Shown piece after piece: positions 1 to 7,825 of a stretch of DNA of 25,376 bases. Location: NCBI GenBank assembly GCA_964654185.1, contig CAZZIE010000059.1, positions 1-25,376 on the forward strand, in the 5' to 3' direction. This stretch comes from CAYFQV01 sp964654185. GTDB lineage: Bacteria; Spirochaetota; Spirochaetia; DSM-27196; PWMO01. Position 1 is the stretch's first letter. Each line of letters opens with the position of its first letter. The position numbers and the translations under genes are program-made. A model generated the notes under the pieces. The model was not told where the DNA came from, did not search any database, and was given only the letters and a program-made list of their open reading frames with translations.

Positions 1-994
1 CGACGACGTCCCCCAGAAAGCGGGGCACGTCCATCTGCGGATCGAGTTTTCCGCTCAGCGCGCGCTTCCAGATCTTCGCACCGGGACGGTCGGCGAAGAG
101 GCCGAGCATGTGCCGCAACACCACGCGGGGATGACGCCCTCTCGCCTGCACCGATTCGATGTAGGGAATCATCTCTTCGATCACCCGGCGTCGCGTCGGA
201 GATTCCGTGGTCGCTCCGAAGAAGACGCGATCGACATCCCGAAGCCAGAAGGGGCGCTCGTAGGCGCTGCGCCCCACCATGACGCCGTCGACGCGATCGA
301 GGTGGTGCCTGACTGCCTCCACCCCGCCGATGTGACCGTTGATCTCGACGGTCAGCTCGGGAAACTCTTCCTTGAGCCGGTAGACATCGTCGTATCGGAG
401 AGGGGGGATCGATCGATTCTCCTTGGGATTCAGACCGTTGAGGATCGCAATGCGCGCATGGACTATGAAGCGATCCGCCCCGGCCCGGGCGACCGTCGCC
501 ACGAACCCGGCCATTTCCTCGTAGCTTTCACGCCCGTCGATCCCGATGCGGTGCTTCACCGTGACGGGACGGTCCGTGGCTCCCTTCATGGCTTCCACAA
601 TGCGGGCGACGCGGTCGGGTGCGGCCATCAAACACGCGCCGAAGGAGCCGTTCTGCACGCGGTCGCTCGGACACCCGACGTTGAGATCGAACTCATCGTA
701 GCCGTAGTCCGCGGCAATGCGCACGCTTTCGGCGCACGCCTCCGGATCGTCGCCGCCGATCTGGAGGGAAAGAGGCCGCTCCTCCGGATCGAAGGAGAGG
801 AGCCAGTCTCGGTCGCCGTGAATGATGGCGCCGGTCGTAATCATCTCCGTATAGAGGAGGGCGTGCCTGGTGAGCCGTCGCGCGAAATAGCGATAGTACC
901 GATCCGTCCAGTCCATCATGGGCGCGACACTGAGCAGCCAATGCGGTGTCGGGGCGGCGTGTTCAGCCTGTACGAGGGGAGCTGGATGACTCAT
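1..994 (-). CDS. dusA: tRNA-dihydrouridine synthase, DusA type (3' end beyond window)
   Basis: This is an FMN-dependent enzyme that reduces uridine to dihydrouridine in the D-loop of tRNA. Translating the minus strand from the ATG at 994-992 gives about 331 codons, open to the window edge; DusA proteins are about 330-345 residues, so only a short tail is missing. Visible motifs are SVAPMMDWTD near residue 22, LQIGGDDPEA near 77, the Dus signature NVGCPSDRVQNGSFGACLM at 105-123 with Cys108 and Cys121, VKHRIGIDG, and VEINGHIGG for phosphate binding. The sequence VQNGSFGACLM is typical of DusA rather than DusB or DusC. No strong ribosome site precedes the ATG. The gene starts 33 bases after the alarmone hydrolase stop and is probably the last gene of a qor-hydrolase-dusA unit. 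Family call is firm; the exact start is slightly less so. Confidence 0.95.
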   Translation of the reverse strand, partial: MSHPAPLVQAEHAAPTPHWLLSVAPMMDWTDRYYRYFARRLTRHALLYTEMITTGAIIHGDRDWLLSFDPEERPLSLQIGGDDPEACAESVRIAADYGYDEFDLNVGCPSDRVQNGSFGACLMAAPDRVARIVEAMKGATDRPVTVKHRIGIDGRESYEEMAGFVATVARAGADRFIVHARIAILNGLNPKENRSIPPLRYDDVYRLKEEFPELTVEINGHIGGVEAVRHHLDRVDGVMVGRSAYERPFWLRDVDRVFFGATTESPTRRRVIEEMIPYIESVQARGRHPRVVLRHMLGLFADRPGAKIWKRALSGKLDPQMDVPRFLGDVV

Positions 995-1027
995 GATTCG
1001 TTCGTGTATTCGTCCGGCTCTGGAGAT

Positions 1028-1630
1028 TCACCGGTCGCTCGACGAAGCCTCTTCCCGGCTAATGGTTTCACGGGCGCGCGTCAGGGTCTCTCGGTAACGC
1101 CGTTCCAACGCCTCGTTGGCGTTGGTGAGCTCGTTCACGACCCGCTCAGTCCAGTCAAGGTATTCAATGCGGCGCTGCCGTGTCCAGTTAGCCGGCGGCG
1201 CCTCCGCAATGTCCTCAACATTGCTCGTCTTGTCGGCCAGCTTGATCTGCGTAGCGCCGTCGCTCACGTCGGCGGCGTGCAGCACCTGGCGTCGTTTGCG
1301 CTCCGCCTTCGGCAGCGACTTGTCGTCGGTGACCTCGAGGACCAGAGCGGTGATCTCGTCTCCGAACTCCCGGCGCAGCTCTTCCGCCGTCGCATCCGTA
1401 TCTTCGAGGGTGTCGTGAAGGAGAGCGGCACAGAGCACCTCGACGTTGTCGATTCCGCCGACCGAGGCGAGATACCAGGCTACCCGGATGGGATGATTGA
1501 CGTAGGGAACCCTGAGGTCACCTTTGCGCGTCTGATAGGAGTGGTGGCGCGCGCTGAAGTCCGCCGCCTTCAGGAGCAGCGCGCTTGCCGGCAGAGCCGC
1601 CTGCAACTGATCAGGACCGGATGCACTCAT
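1028..1630 (-). CDS. MESH1-like small alarmone hydrolase (HD domain)
   Basis: This is a 200-residue stand-alone HD-domain hydrolase of the RelA/SpoT hydrolase superfamily, expected to remove the 3'-pyrophosphate of (p)ppGpp in the cytoplasm. Metal-ligand candidates are His46 (YVNHPI), His72-Asp73 (ALLHDTLEDTD) and Asp133 (IKLADKTSNV). Their spacing (26, 1 and 60 residues) equals that of His35, His61-Asp62 and Asp122 in animal MESH1 as I remember it. The segment VTDDKSLPKAERKRRQV is also a MESH1-family signature. There is no synthetase, TGS or ACT domain, so this is not a full RelA/SpoT. Its ATG overlaps the qor stop by four bases (ATGA), which suggests translational coupling, and dusA follows. 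Animal MESH1 also acts on NADPH; whether that applies here is unknown. The family call is strong and the substrate is inferred. Confidence 0.9.
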   Translation of the reverse strand: MSASGPDQLQAALPASALLLKAADFSARHHSYQTRKGDLRVPYVNHPIRVAWYLASVGGIDNVEVLCAALLHDTLEDTDATAEELRREFGDEITALVLEVTDDKSLPKAERKRRQVLHAADVSDGATQIKLADKTSNVEDIAEAPPANWTRQRRIEYLDWTERVVNELTNANEALERRYRETLTRARETISREEASSSDR

Positions 1631-2595
1631 GGCTTCAGAAGCACCTTACCCGCGGTAAGGCGTCCCTGCAGACGCTCATGGGCATGCGCAGCCTCACCGA
1701 GCGGCCAGGTCTCACCGATCCGAACCTGGAGGCGACCGGAGCGCACCCACTCGAGAACTGAAGCAGCGCGGTCATGGAGCTCCTGATCCTCCGCGACGTA
1801 GTGCATGAGTGACGGGCGCGTGAAGAAGAGCGATCCCTTACGGGAGAAGATGCCGGGATCGAGCGGCTCGATCTTGCCGCTCGACTGGCCAAAGGAGACG
1901 AGCATCCCCCGGCGTCGCAGACAATCCATACTCCCCGGAATGGTGGTCCGGCCTACGGAGTCGTAGACCACGTCGACCCCCGCTCCGTGGGTTTCCCGGG
2001 AGATCACCTCGGTGAAGTCCTCTTCCGTGTAGAGAATCGGCCGATCACACCCGGCCTCCATGGCGAGCTTGGCCTTGTCCGAGGTCGACACCGTCCCGAA
2101 GACGTAGGCACCACGCATCTTGCAGATCTGCGTCAGTAGAAGACCGACGCCACCGGCGGCGGCGTGAATCAGCACCCGAGAGCTTTCGCCGACGGGAAAG
2201 GTATCCACCGCGAGATAGTGAGCCGTCATGCCCTGGAGCATGATTGCCGCCCCGACGTCGGTATCGACCTCATCCGGAAGCGGAACGAGCCGTCGCGCCG
2301 GGACGACGACGTACTCGGCGTAGGAACCGGGCGCATCCGTCCAGGCAACGCGATCGCCCGGGGAAACTTCGCTCCCCTCCGGGCCCACAGCCTCGACGGT
2401 ACCCGCTCCCTCGAGCCCCGGGGTAAAGGGAAGCTCCTTCGGATAGAGCCCGGTTCGATGGTAGGTATCAATGTAATTGACCCCCGCCGCCTCGACCCGG
2501 ACGAGGGCCTCATCGGGACCCGGGGACGGATCGGTGAGCTCCTCCAGGCGCATGACCTCGGGCCCGCCGAGCTCGTGGACGCGTATCACCTTCAT
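1627..2595 (-). CDS. qor: NADPH:quinone oxidoreductase (zeta-crystallin-like, zinc-free MDR)
   Basis: This is a 322-residue medium-chain dehydrogenase/reductase of the quinone oxidoreductase branch, which reduces quinones or related enones with NADPH in the cytosol. The N-terminal GroES-like domain carries GVNYIDTYHRTGLYP near 38-52 and PGLEGAGTVEAVG near 59-71. The Rossmann domain has the nucleotide loop HAAAGGVGLLLTQ at 144-156. Cysteine ligands for catalytic or structural zinc are absent, as expected in this branch. Length is normal. A near-consensus sigma-70 promoter ends seven bases before the ATG, so the mRNA is probably leaderless. The stop overlaps the start of the alarmone hydrolase by four bases. 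The true substrate cannot be told from sequence. Confidence 0.92.
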   Translation of the reverse strand: MKVIRVHELGGPEVMRLEELTDPSPGPDEALVRVEAAGVNYIDTYHRTGLYPKELPFTPGLEGAGTVEAVGPEGSEVSPGDRVAWTDAPGSYAEYVVVPARRLVPLPDEVDTDVGAAIMLQGMTAHYLAVDTFPVGESSRVLIHAAAGGVGLLLTQICKMRGAYVFGTVSTSDKAKLAMEAGCDRPILYTEEDFTEVISRETHGAGVDVVYDSVGRTTIPGSMDCLRRRGMLVSFGQSSGKIEPLDPGIFSRKGSLFFTRPSLMHYVAEDQELHDRAASVLEWVRSGRLQVRIGETWPLGEAAHAHERLQGRLTAGKVLLKP

Positions 2596-2601
2596 GAGTC
2601 G

Positions 2602-2630
2602 ATAATATCCGCGCCTTGCAGCTTCGTCAA
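2602..2630 (-). promoter_or_regulatory. Sigma-70-type promoter of qor, predicting a leaderless transcript
   Basis: On the minus strand TTGACG (2630-2625) is followed after exactly 17 bases by TATTAT (2607-2602), matching 5/6 bases of each consensus box. The A of the qor ATG lies at 2595, seven bases after the -10 box, where transcription would normally start. No Shine-Dalgarno sequence can fit. The start codon is supported by the MKVIRVHELGGPEV amino terminus, which matches the family. Confidence 0.65.
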
Positions 2631-2800
2631 AAAGAACCTACTCAGAACCGTGTTGACGGTGAACCGGCAAGTTCAGTTGCGAACAGAGCTTAGCGTGTTT
2701 GATCAGCGAGAAGCGACGTTCGCGCCCCCGAAGTGCACCAAGTCACGATACCGTCGTGGTTTCCGCCGACTGCTATCAACAGGGTTACGGGTAGGTTCCG

Positions 2801-3907
2801 CTATGCTGGGGCAGCCGTTTCCGGCACCGGCGCATCGGCGAGAATCTTGCCGGCTCCCAGGCAGATGTCTCCCCGGTAGAAGACCGAGAACTGCCCCGGG
2901 GCAACGCCGCGATCGGGCTCCGCCATGCGAACCCGCGCTACGCCCTGCCCCTCCGCGTCGCTCGCTTCGTCGTAGCTGAGCTCCGCATCCGCCAGATCGG
3001 GGCCGTGGCGAAGCTTCACCTGCAGGGGTCCCTCCGTCGGCGCACCGTTGATCCAGTGGAGCTCGCCGCTGCGAAAGGAGTCGCGCGCTTGCTCCCCAAC
3101 GTTGCACCGATGCGATACGTAGACGACGTTGGCACTCACATCCTTTCCGACGACGTACCAGGGACCGTTGCCCAGACCGAGCCCCTGTCGCTGCCCGACG
3201 GTATGGAACCAGTACCCCTGGTGCCGGCCGAGGACCCGGCCGCTCTCGAGCTCGACGATGTCGCCGGGCCGCTCTCCCAGGTAGTGGCGAACGAACTCCG
3301 GGTAGCGGAGCTTCCCGAGGAAGCAGATACCCTGGCTGTCCTTCCGGTTCATTGGCGCGAGCTCGGCCTCCCGGGCGAGGCTGCGAACCTGCTCCTTCGT
3401 GAGGTCGCCGATGGGAAAGAGAATGCGCGAGAGCTGCTCCTGCGTGAGATGCGAAAGGAAGTAGGTCTGATCCTTCACGGGGTCCGGGGCGCGACGCAAC
3501 AGTGGCACCGGGCCGGTGCGATCCACCCTGGCGTAGTGACCGGTCGCCACGAAGTCGAAGCTTGCGTCGACGGCATCGTAGAAGGCACCGAACTTGATCC
3601 GGGCGTTGCAGAAGATGTCCGGGCTCGGCGTCCGTCCCGCCTTCAGCTCGGCAACGGCATAGGATACGACGCGATCGTAGTACTCAATCTGCAGAGGGAC
3701 GACCTCCAAAGGCACGTCGAGATCGCGGCACACGTCCCGGGCGTAGGAGAGGTCCTCCTCCCAGGGGCAGTGACCCAGGTAGGACATCTCGTCCTCGAGC
3801 CAGATTTTCAGGTAGTACGCGCGAAGGTCCCGATGACCCTGCTGCTTGAGTCGCGCCAGGGCGGTGGCACTGTCGACTCCTCCCGAAAGGAGGATAGCAA
3901 TTCTCAT
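2801..3907 (-). CDS. mnmA: tRNA-specific 2-thiouridylase MnmA, plant/organelle-like variant
   Basis: This 368-residue ATP-dependent thiouridylase makes the 2-thio group of U34 in Lys, Glu and Gln tRNAs, receiving sulfur from a persulfide relay. The PP-loop SGGVDS is at residues 8-13. The two redox cysteines are Cys100 (SPDIFCNARIKF) and Cys195 (KDSQGICFLGKL). GHYARV and KDQTYFLSHL are also typical. Instead of the usual bacterial segment after the first strand it has YYLKIWLEDE and CPWEEDLSYARDVC (47-60), which I associate with plant chloroplast and related MnmA proteins. An in-frame TAA lies just upstream of the ATG at 3907, fixing the start or placing it later. No Shine-Dalgarno site is visible. 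The gene is divergent from the mevalonate operon, and qor downstream has its own promoter. Confidence 0.95.
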   Translation of the reverse strand: MRIAILLSGGVDSATALARLKQQGHRDLRAYYLKIWLEDEMSYLGHCPWEEDLSYARDVCRDLDVPLEVVPLQIEYYDRVVSYAVAELKAGRTPSPDIFCNARIKFGAFYDAVDASFDFVATGHYARVDRTGPVPLLRRAPDPVKDQTYFLSHLTQEQLSRILFPIGDLTKEQVRSLAREAELAPMNRKDSQGICFLGKLRYPEFVRHYLGERPGDIVELESGRVLGRHQGYWFHTVGQRQGLGLGNGPWYVVGKDVSANVVYVSHRCNVGEQARDSFRSGELHWINGAPTEGPLQVKLRHGPDLADAELSYDEASDAEGQGVARVRMAEPDRGVAPGQFSVFYRGDICLGAGKILADAPVPETAAPA

Positions 3908-3916
3908 ACCGATATA

Positions 3917-3945
3917 TATTTAAAGGTATCCGCTTGCGTTTTCAA
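3917..3945 (-). promoter_or_regulatory. Candidate promoter of mnmA
   Basis: On the minus strand TTGAAA (3945-3940) is followed after 17 bases by TAAATA (3922-3917) inside an A/T-rich run unusual for this GC-rich window. The ATG of mnmA is at 3907, so the predicted leader is absent or only a few bases long, in keeping with the lack of a ribosome-binding site. The exact -10 hexamer is uncertain because the run TAAATATATAT offers several registers. Confidence 0.45.
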
Positions 3946-4066
3946 TGGGTACATTGTGTGGCAGGCTTGACCGGCGGGACCTGGACACCGGATACGGGGC
4001 TTACGAAAGGCTCGGGGTCACGGCCGCCGCCCGGAATGAACGGGAACTATGCCGAAACCTTGATTG

Positions 4067-4089
4067 CATAGGTTGAATACATAGGTTGA
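4067..4089 (+). repeat. Direct repeat upstream of the mevalonate operon
   Basis: The ten bases CATAGGTTGA occur at 4067-4076 and again at 4080-4089, a 13-base period, 23 bases before the mvaS ATG and just upstream of its ribosome site. A third partial TTGATTG flanks them. I cannot place a convincing -35/-10 pair here, so this may be a regulator site or part of an atypical promoter. It is one of the few A/T-richer spots in the region. Confidence 0.35.
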
Positions 4090-4111
4090 TTGGATAAGGG
4101 GCACAGGCTTC

Positions 4112-5383
4112 ATGAAAGATCGATCGATTGGTATTGGCGACATCTCCCTATACATACCGTCACCGGAGATTCACCTCGACGAGTTGCTGGAGCACAGGGT
4201 CGGACAGCGGCCGGATCTTGAGCGGCGCCTGCGCCGCGCGGTGGACTCCACCGGCCAGGTGTCCATCCGGTATCCGGAGCTGTGGGAAGACTCCGCAACG
4301 CTCAGCGCCGAGGCGGTGAGCACCCTTGCGAGCCAGGGGAACGACCTCGGCGGGGTTCGATACCTCGCCGTCGGCACCGAGACGTCGGTAGATCATTCCA
4401 AGCCCATTGCGGCATACGTTCAGGGGATGATGCAGCAGAGCGATGTTTCCATTCCAAGCAGCCTGTCGACCTTCCAGGTCCAGCACGCCTGTGCGGGTGG
4501 AACCATCGCTATGCTCAGCGTCGGCGCGCTGCTGAAAGCGGCTCCTCGCGACAACGAGCAGGGCCTCGTTGTCTGCAGCGACATTGCGCGCTACGCAGTA
4601 CCGTCCACGGCGGAGATCACCCAGGGCGCCGGATCGGTAGGGCTCCTGATCGAGAGCAACCCGCGGCTCCTGGAGCTCGACATCACCAGCCAGGGCTACG
4701 CCTCCCAGGATGTGGACGACTTCTTCCGCCCCCTCGGATCAACCATTGCCAAGGTGAAGGGCGGATACTCGGTTCAGTGCTATAACGAAGCGCTCGAGGC
4801 GGCATTCGAGGACCACGCAGACCGGCTGGAGATGGACCCGAAGGAGCTCCTCCTCTCGACGGATCTCTTCGTGCTGCACGTACCCTTCTACCGCATGGCC
4901 ATCACCGCCATGCACAGGCTCATCCAGAAACACACCGGATATGACGCGGAAGCCATTGACGCCTTTCTCGAAGAGCGCGGCTTCGACGCCTCCCTCCAGC
5001 CCATCCGCCGCATCGGTAACATCTACTCCGGCTCCGCCTACATGGCGCTCTACTTCCTGCTGCACCAGCAGTTCCAGAAGCACGGCGACGCCATTGTCGG
5101 GAAGCGGCTGATGCTCGGCTCCTACGGCTCCGGCAACACCATGATCGTGCTCTCGGCGCGCGTCGCGGAAGGCGCTCCGGAAGTTATCCGCAGTTGGGAC
5201 GTAGACCGAGTGGTAAAGGGGAGTCGCCACGCCGACCTGCCGACGTACGAGCAGTTCATTGAGGCGCCCCTCTGCCCGGAGGAGTACGCCAGGCGCCTCG
5301 ACGTAAGCGCTATCCCCGCCGACTCGTTCTACCTCAGCGGCGTACGAGAAGACGGATATCGAGAGTATGTCTACAAGCGGTAA
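4112..5383 (+). CDS. mvaS: Hydroxymethylglutaryl-CoA synthase (first gene of mevalonate operon)
   Basis: This 423-residue thiolase-fold enzyme condenses acetyl-CoA with acetoacetyl-CoA to HMG-CoA. The acyl-accepting cysteine is Cys127 in QHACAGGT. The general-base histidine is probably His256 in LHVPFYRMAITAMHRL. IGDISLYIP at 7-15 and the WEDSATLSAEA stretch near 58-68 also fit the family. Length is slightly longer than the roughly 390-residue Gram-positive enzymes. A ribosome site AAGGGG (4096-4101) lies ten bases before the ATG. It is the first of six genes running without a break; fni begins inside its last codons, with a 17-base overlap. The regulatory gap of about 200 bases upstream is shared with divergent mnmA. 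Confidence 0.95.
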   Translation: MKDRSIGIGDISLYIPSPEIHLDELLEHRVGQRPDLERRLRRAVDSTGQVSIRYPELWEDSATLSAEAVSTLASQGNDLGGVRYLAVGTETSVDHSKPIAAYVQGMMQQSDVSIPSSLSTFQVQHACAGGTIAMLSVGALLKAAPRDNEQGLVVCSDIARYAVPSTAEITQGAGSVGLLIESNPRLLELDITSQGYASQDVDDFFRPLGSTIAKVKGGYSVQCYNEALEAAFEDHADRLEMDPKELLLSTDLFVLHVPFYRMAITAMHRLIQKHTGYDAEAIDAFLEERGFDASLQPIRRIGNIYSGSAYMALYFLLHQQFQKHGDAIVGKRLMLGSYGSGNTMIVLSARVAEGAPEVIRSWDVDRVVKGSRHADLPTYEQFIEAPLCPEEYARRLDVSAIPADSFYLSGVREDGYREYVYKR

Positions 5384-6503
5384 GAGCTCCCAGGGAACGC
5401 TGGATCCACAGATTTCTGAAGGCGACCTCAGCACGCGGAAGGCGCAGCACCTCGACATCTGCATTCGTGCCGATGAGTACGCCGTGGAGTCGGGAGCCAC
5501 CGGCTTCGAGCACGTCTCCTTCGTGCACCGGGCGCTTCCCGAGATCGCCATGGAGGAAGTGGACACCGGGATGGACTTCCTGGGCTACCGTTCACGCCTT
5601 CCGCTCTTCATCTCCTCCATGACCGGCGGTTCCGCCGAAGGCTACAACGTCAACAAGCAACTCGCCCGGGCCGCCCAGGAGGCGGGAGTCCCGGTGGGCA
5701 TGGGATCCATTCGCATTCTCTTTCGGAAGCCGGAGGTGCTGGATCACTTTCGCCTCAAAGAGCTTGCGCCGGACGTGCCGGTCTTCGCCAACATCGGCGG
5801 CGTCCAGCTGCGCGACATGGAGCACGCTTCGATCATCGAGATGGTGAAGCGCCTGGAGGTCGACGCCCTGGCGGTACACCTCAATCCCGGCCAGGAGCTC
5901 TTCCAGCCCGACGGCGACCGCGATTTCCGCGGCGTTCTGGACGGGATTGAGCGCTTCTGCAGGGCGTCGCCGGTACCGGTAATGGTGAAGGAAACAGGCT
6001 TCGGCATCTCCCCCTCACTGGTGCGAGAATTGTTGAAGCGCGGCGCCGCCTTCGTGAACATTGCCGGCAGCGGCGGAACGAACTGGGTACGGGTGGAGTC
6101 GCACCGCCTCCCCGCCGAGGTTCGGGAAGCGGCGGAGGAGTTCGACACCTGGGGGCTGCCGACGGCAGTCGTTCTTGCGGCGCTGGAAGGGGAAACCGAC
6201 CGTGTTCTCGCCTCCGGGGGAATGCGCACCGGCCTGGACCTCGCAAAGGCGACCGCCATGGGCGCCCGTCTCTCCGGCTTTGCCCTCCCCATGGTGCGCG
6301 CCGTTACCGAGGGCGGGGTAGACGGTGTGCTTGGCTACATCGAGCATCTCGAGACGGTCCTGCGAAATGCGATGGTTCTGACGGGATCTCGCACCCTGAC
6401 GGACCTGCGCCGGTGCCGCCTCATGCGCTCCCGCTCCTTCTCCGACGCCGTCGCCTCCCTCCGCTCCGCCGACGGCGATCCCACCGGCGGAGCCGCCTCA
6501 TGA
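5367..6503 (+). CDS. fni: Type 2 isopentenyl-diphosphate delta-isomerase (FMN-dependent)
   Basis: This 378-residue TIM-barrel flavoenzyme interconverts IPP and DMAPP and needs FMN, NADPH and Mg2+. Visible signatures are TRKAQHLDIC (23-32), the FMN loop SSMTGG (83-88), ANIGGVQL, the substrate/Mg motif HLNPGQE with His171, Asn173, Gln176 and Glu177, VKETGFGIS, and the FMN-phosphate loop NIAGSGGTNW. Other members often read NPLQE where this one reads NPGQE. The ATG lies within the mvaS 3' end; no later methionine precedes the RK..H motif, so this start is secure. The last 30 residues are Arg/Ser/Ala-rich and end in an ATGA overlap with mvaA. Being the second gene of the cluster matches the Borrelia order as I remember it. 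Confidence 0.95.
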   Translation: MSTSGKSSQGTLDPQISEGDLSTRKAQHLDICIRADEYAVESGATGFEHVSFVHRALPEIAMEEVDTGMDFLGYRSRLPLFISSMTGGSAEGYNVNKQLARAAQEAGVPVGMGSIRILFRKPEVLDHFRLKELAPDVPVFANIGGVQLRDMEHASIIEMVKRLEVDALAVHLNPGQELFQPDGDRDFRGVLDGIERFCRASPVPVMVKETGFGISPSLVRELLKRGAAFVNIAGSGGTNWVRVESHRLPAEVREAAEEFDTWGLPTAVVLAALEGETDRVLASGGMRTGLDLAKATAMGARLSGFALPMVRAVTEGGVDGVLGYIEHLETVLRNAMVLTGSRTLTDLRRCRLMRSRSFSDAVASLRSADGDPTGGAAS

Positions 6504-7825
6504 CTCCCGCTTTCCGGAAGCTCCCCATCCGGGAGCGCACCACCGCCCTTGCGGAGGAGGCGGATCTCACGGAGGAGCAACGCCGGGTCCTCTTCAACGA
6601 GGAGACCCTCGACCTCGCCGACGTCATGGTGGAGTCCGCGGTCGGGACCCTGCCGCTGCCGCTGGGGATCGTCGCGGAAGCCCTGGTGGATGGGACCCGT
6701 TACACCGTCCCCATGACGACGGAAGAGCCCTCGGTCATTGCCGCGGCGGGCTTCGCCTGCCGGCTCATTTCCCGGAACGGCGGCTTCACCACCAGTGCCG
6801 ACGATCCCGTCATGACGACACAGATCCTGGTCGAGAACGCCGACGACCGCGCCGAAGAGCGCCTCTCCGCGCGACGTGAGGAGGTCATCGCCGCGCTCAA
6901 GCCGGTTCTCGCCTCCATGGAGAAGCGCGGCGGCGGCTTCCGCGGCGTGGAGACGCGGCGTCTCGGCACCGACGCGGTCAGCGGTGCGGCCACCGGTGCG
7001 GCCGGCGCCGGGCCCTCCGAAGCGCCGCTCCCCGCCGCGAGGGGCGGTGCGCCGTTGCTTGTGGTCGAGTTCCACATCGACGTGCGCAACGCCATGGGAG
7101 CAAACGTTCTCAACACCGCCGCCGAAACGGTCCGCCCTCTGATTGCGGAGATCACCGGCGGCACCGCCCTCATGGCAATCCTCACCAATGCGGGCCGAAG
7201 ACGCCGTGTGCGAACGTCCTTCCGCCTGCCCGTGCGTCACCTCGCCCGCGGCGGCCTCGACGGCCACGAGGTTGCCCGCCGCCTGGAGGTCGCGGCGCTC
7301 TTCGCCGACCGCGATGAGAACCGCGCCGTCACGCACAACAAAGGGATCATGAACGGCATCACCGCCGTGACCCTCGCCACCGGCAACGATACCCGCGCCG
7401 TCGAGGCCGCCGCTCACGCCTACGCGGCTCGGTCCGGACGTTACCGCTCCCTGAGCAGCTTCACCCGGGAGGGCGACGAGCTGGTCGCCTCGCTGGAGCT
7501 GCCCCTCGCCCTCGGCACCGTCGGGGGTGCGGTGAGCTTCCATCCCGGGGCGCGCGCCGCCCTGCGGATTCTCGGCGAACCCTCCGCCGACGAGCTCGCC
7601 CGGGTTGTGGCATCGGTCGGTCTGGCTCAGAACCTCGCCGCCATGTGGGCCCTCGTGACCGAGGGTATTCAGCAGGGGCACATGCGGCTCCACGCCCGGC
7701 GGGTTGCATGGCGCGCCGGCGCCCGGGGCCACGAGATCGAGAACCTCGCCGGGATGCTTCAGGAGCGCGGTGTCTTCAACGTGGAGGAGGCGCGCCGTCT
7801 CTTCGAGTCGGGAGGCCGACCATGA
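6500..7825 (+). CDS. mvaA: Hydroxymethylglutaryl-CoA reductase, class II
   Basis: This enzyme reduces HMG-CoA to mevalonate with NAD(P)H. The chosen ATG overlaps the fni stop (ATGA, 6500-6503) and gives 441 residues. A longer open frame upstream encodes only Arg/Pro-rich antisense-like sequence and is rejected. Motifs are ESAVGTLPLPLGI (45-57), PMTTEEPSVIAAA with the catalytic Glu near 75, DVRNAMGANVLNTAAE (194-209), HNKGIMNG with Lys281, ATGND with Asp297, and GHMRLHARR with His398, i.e. the class II Glu-Lys-Asp-His set. It has no membrane segment, as in bacterial soluble enzymes. Residues about 155-184 form an Ala/Gly-rich insertion with a 12-base internal repeat, just before the conserved EFHIDVRNAMG segment. 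The mvaD start overlaps its stop. Confidence 0.95.
   Translation: MTPAFRKLPIRERTTALAEEADLTEEQRRVLFNEETLDLADVMVESAVGTLPLPLGIVAEALVDGTRYTVPMTTEEPSVIAAAGFACRLISRNGGFTTSADDPVMTTQILVENADDRAEERLSARREEVIAALKPVLASMEKRGGGFRGVETRRLGTDAVSGAATGAAGAGPSEAPLPAARGGAPLLVVEFHIDVRNAMGANVLNTAAETVRPLIAEITGGTALMAILTNAGRRRRVRTSFRLPVRHLARGGLDGHEVARRLEVAALFADRDENRAVTHNKGIMNGITAVTLATGNDTRAVEAAAHAYAARSGRYRSLSSFTREGDELVASLELPLALGTVGGAVSFHPGARAALRILGEPSADELARVVASVGLAQNLAAMWALVTEGIQQGHMRLHARRVAWRAGARGHEIENLAGMLQERGVFNVEEARRLFESGGRP
6962..7051 (+). repeat. Ala/Gly-rich low-complexity insertion within mvaA
   Basis: About 30 codons between the conserved MEKRGGGFRGVETR and LLVVEFHIDVRNAMG segments encode a Gly/Ala/Pro-rich stretch containing SGAATGAAGAG. 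At DNA level a 12-base unit, approximately rsCGGTGCGGCC, is repeated about 2.5 times near 6980-7006. It reads as an in-frame expansion inside a surface loop rather than a new domain. Confidence 0.6.

Noticed and set aside
110..1786. Long plus-strand open frame (about 558 codons) over dusA, the alarmone hydrolase and qor
   Set aside because: It lies antisense to three genes with clear family motifs and spans their boundaries. Its translation shows no recognisable domain and is a by-product of high GC.
6335..7732. Long minus-strand open frame opposite HMG-CoA reductase
   Set aside because: It is the Gly-rich antisense of mvaA, with no motif or ribosome site, while the plus strand encodes a complete class II reductase.
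7645..7821. Upstream extension of mvaD
   Set aside because: The extension overlaps the mvaA coding region in another frame, is Arg/Pro-rich, and the ATG overlapping the mvaA stop gives a family-length protein.
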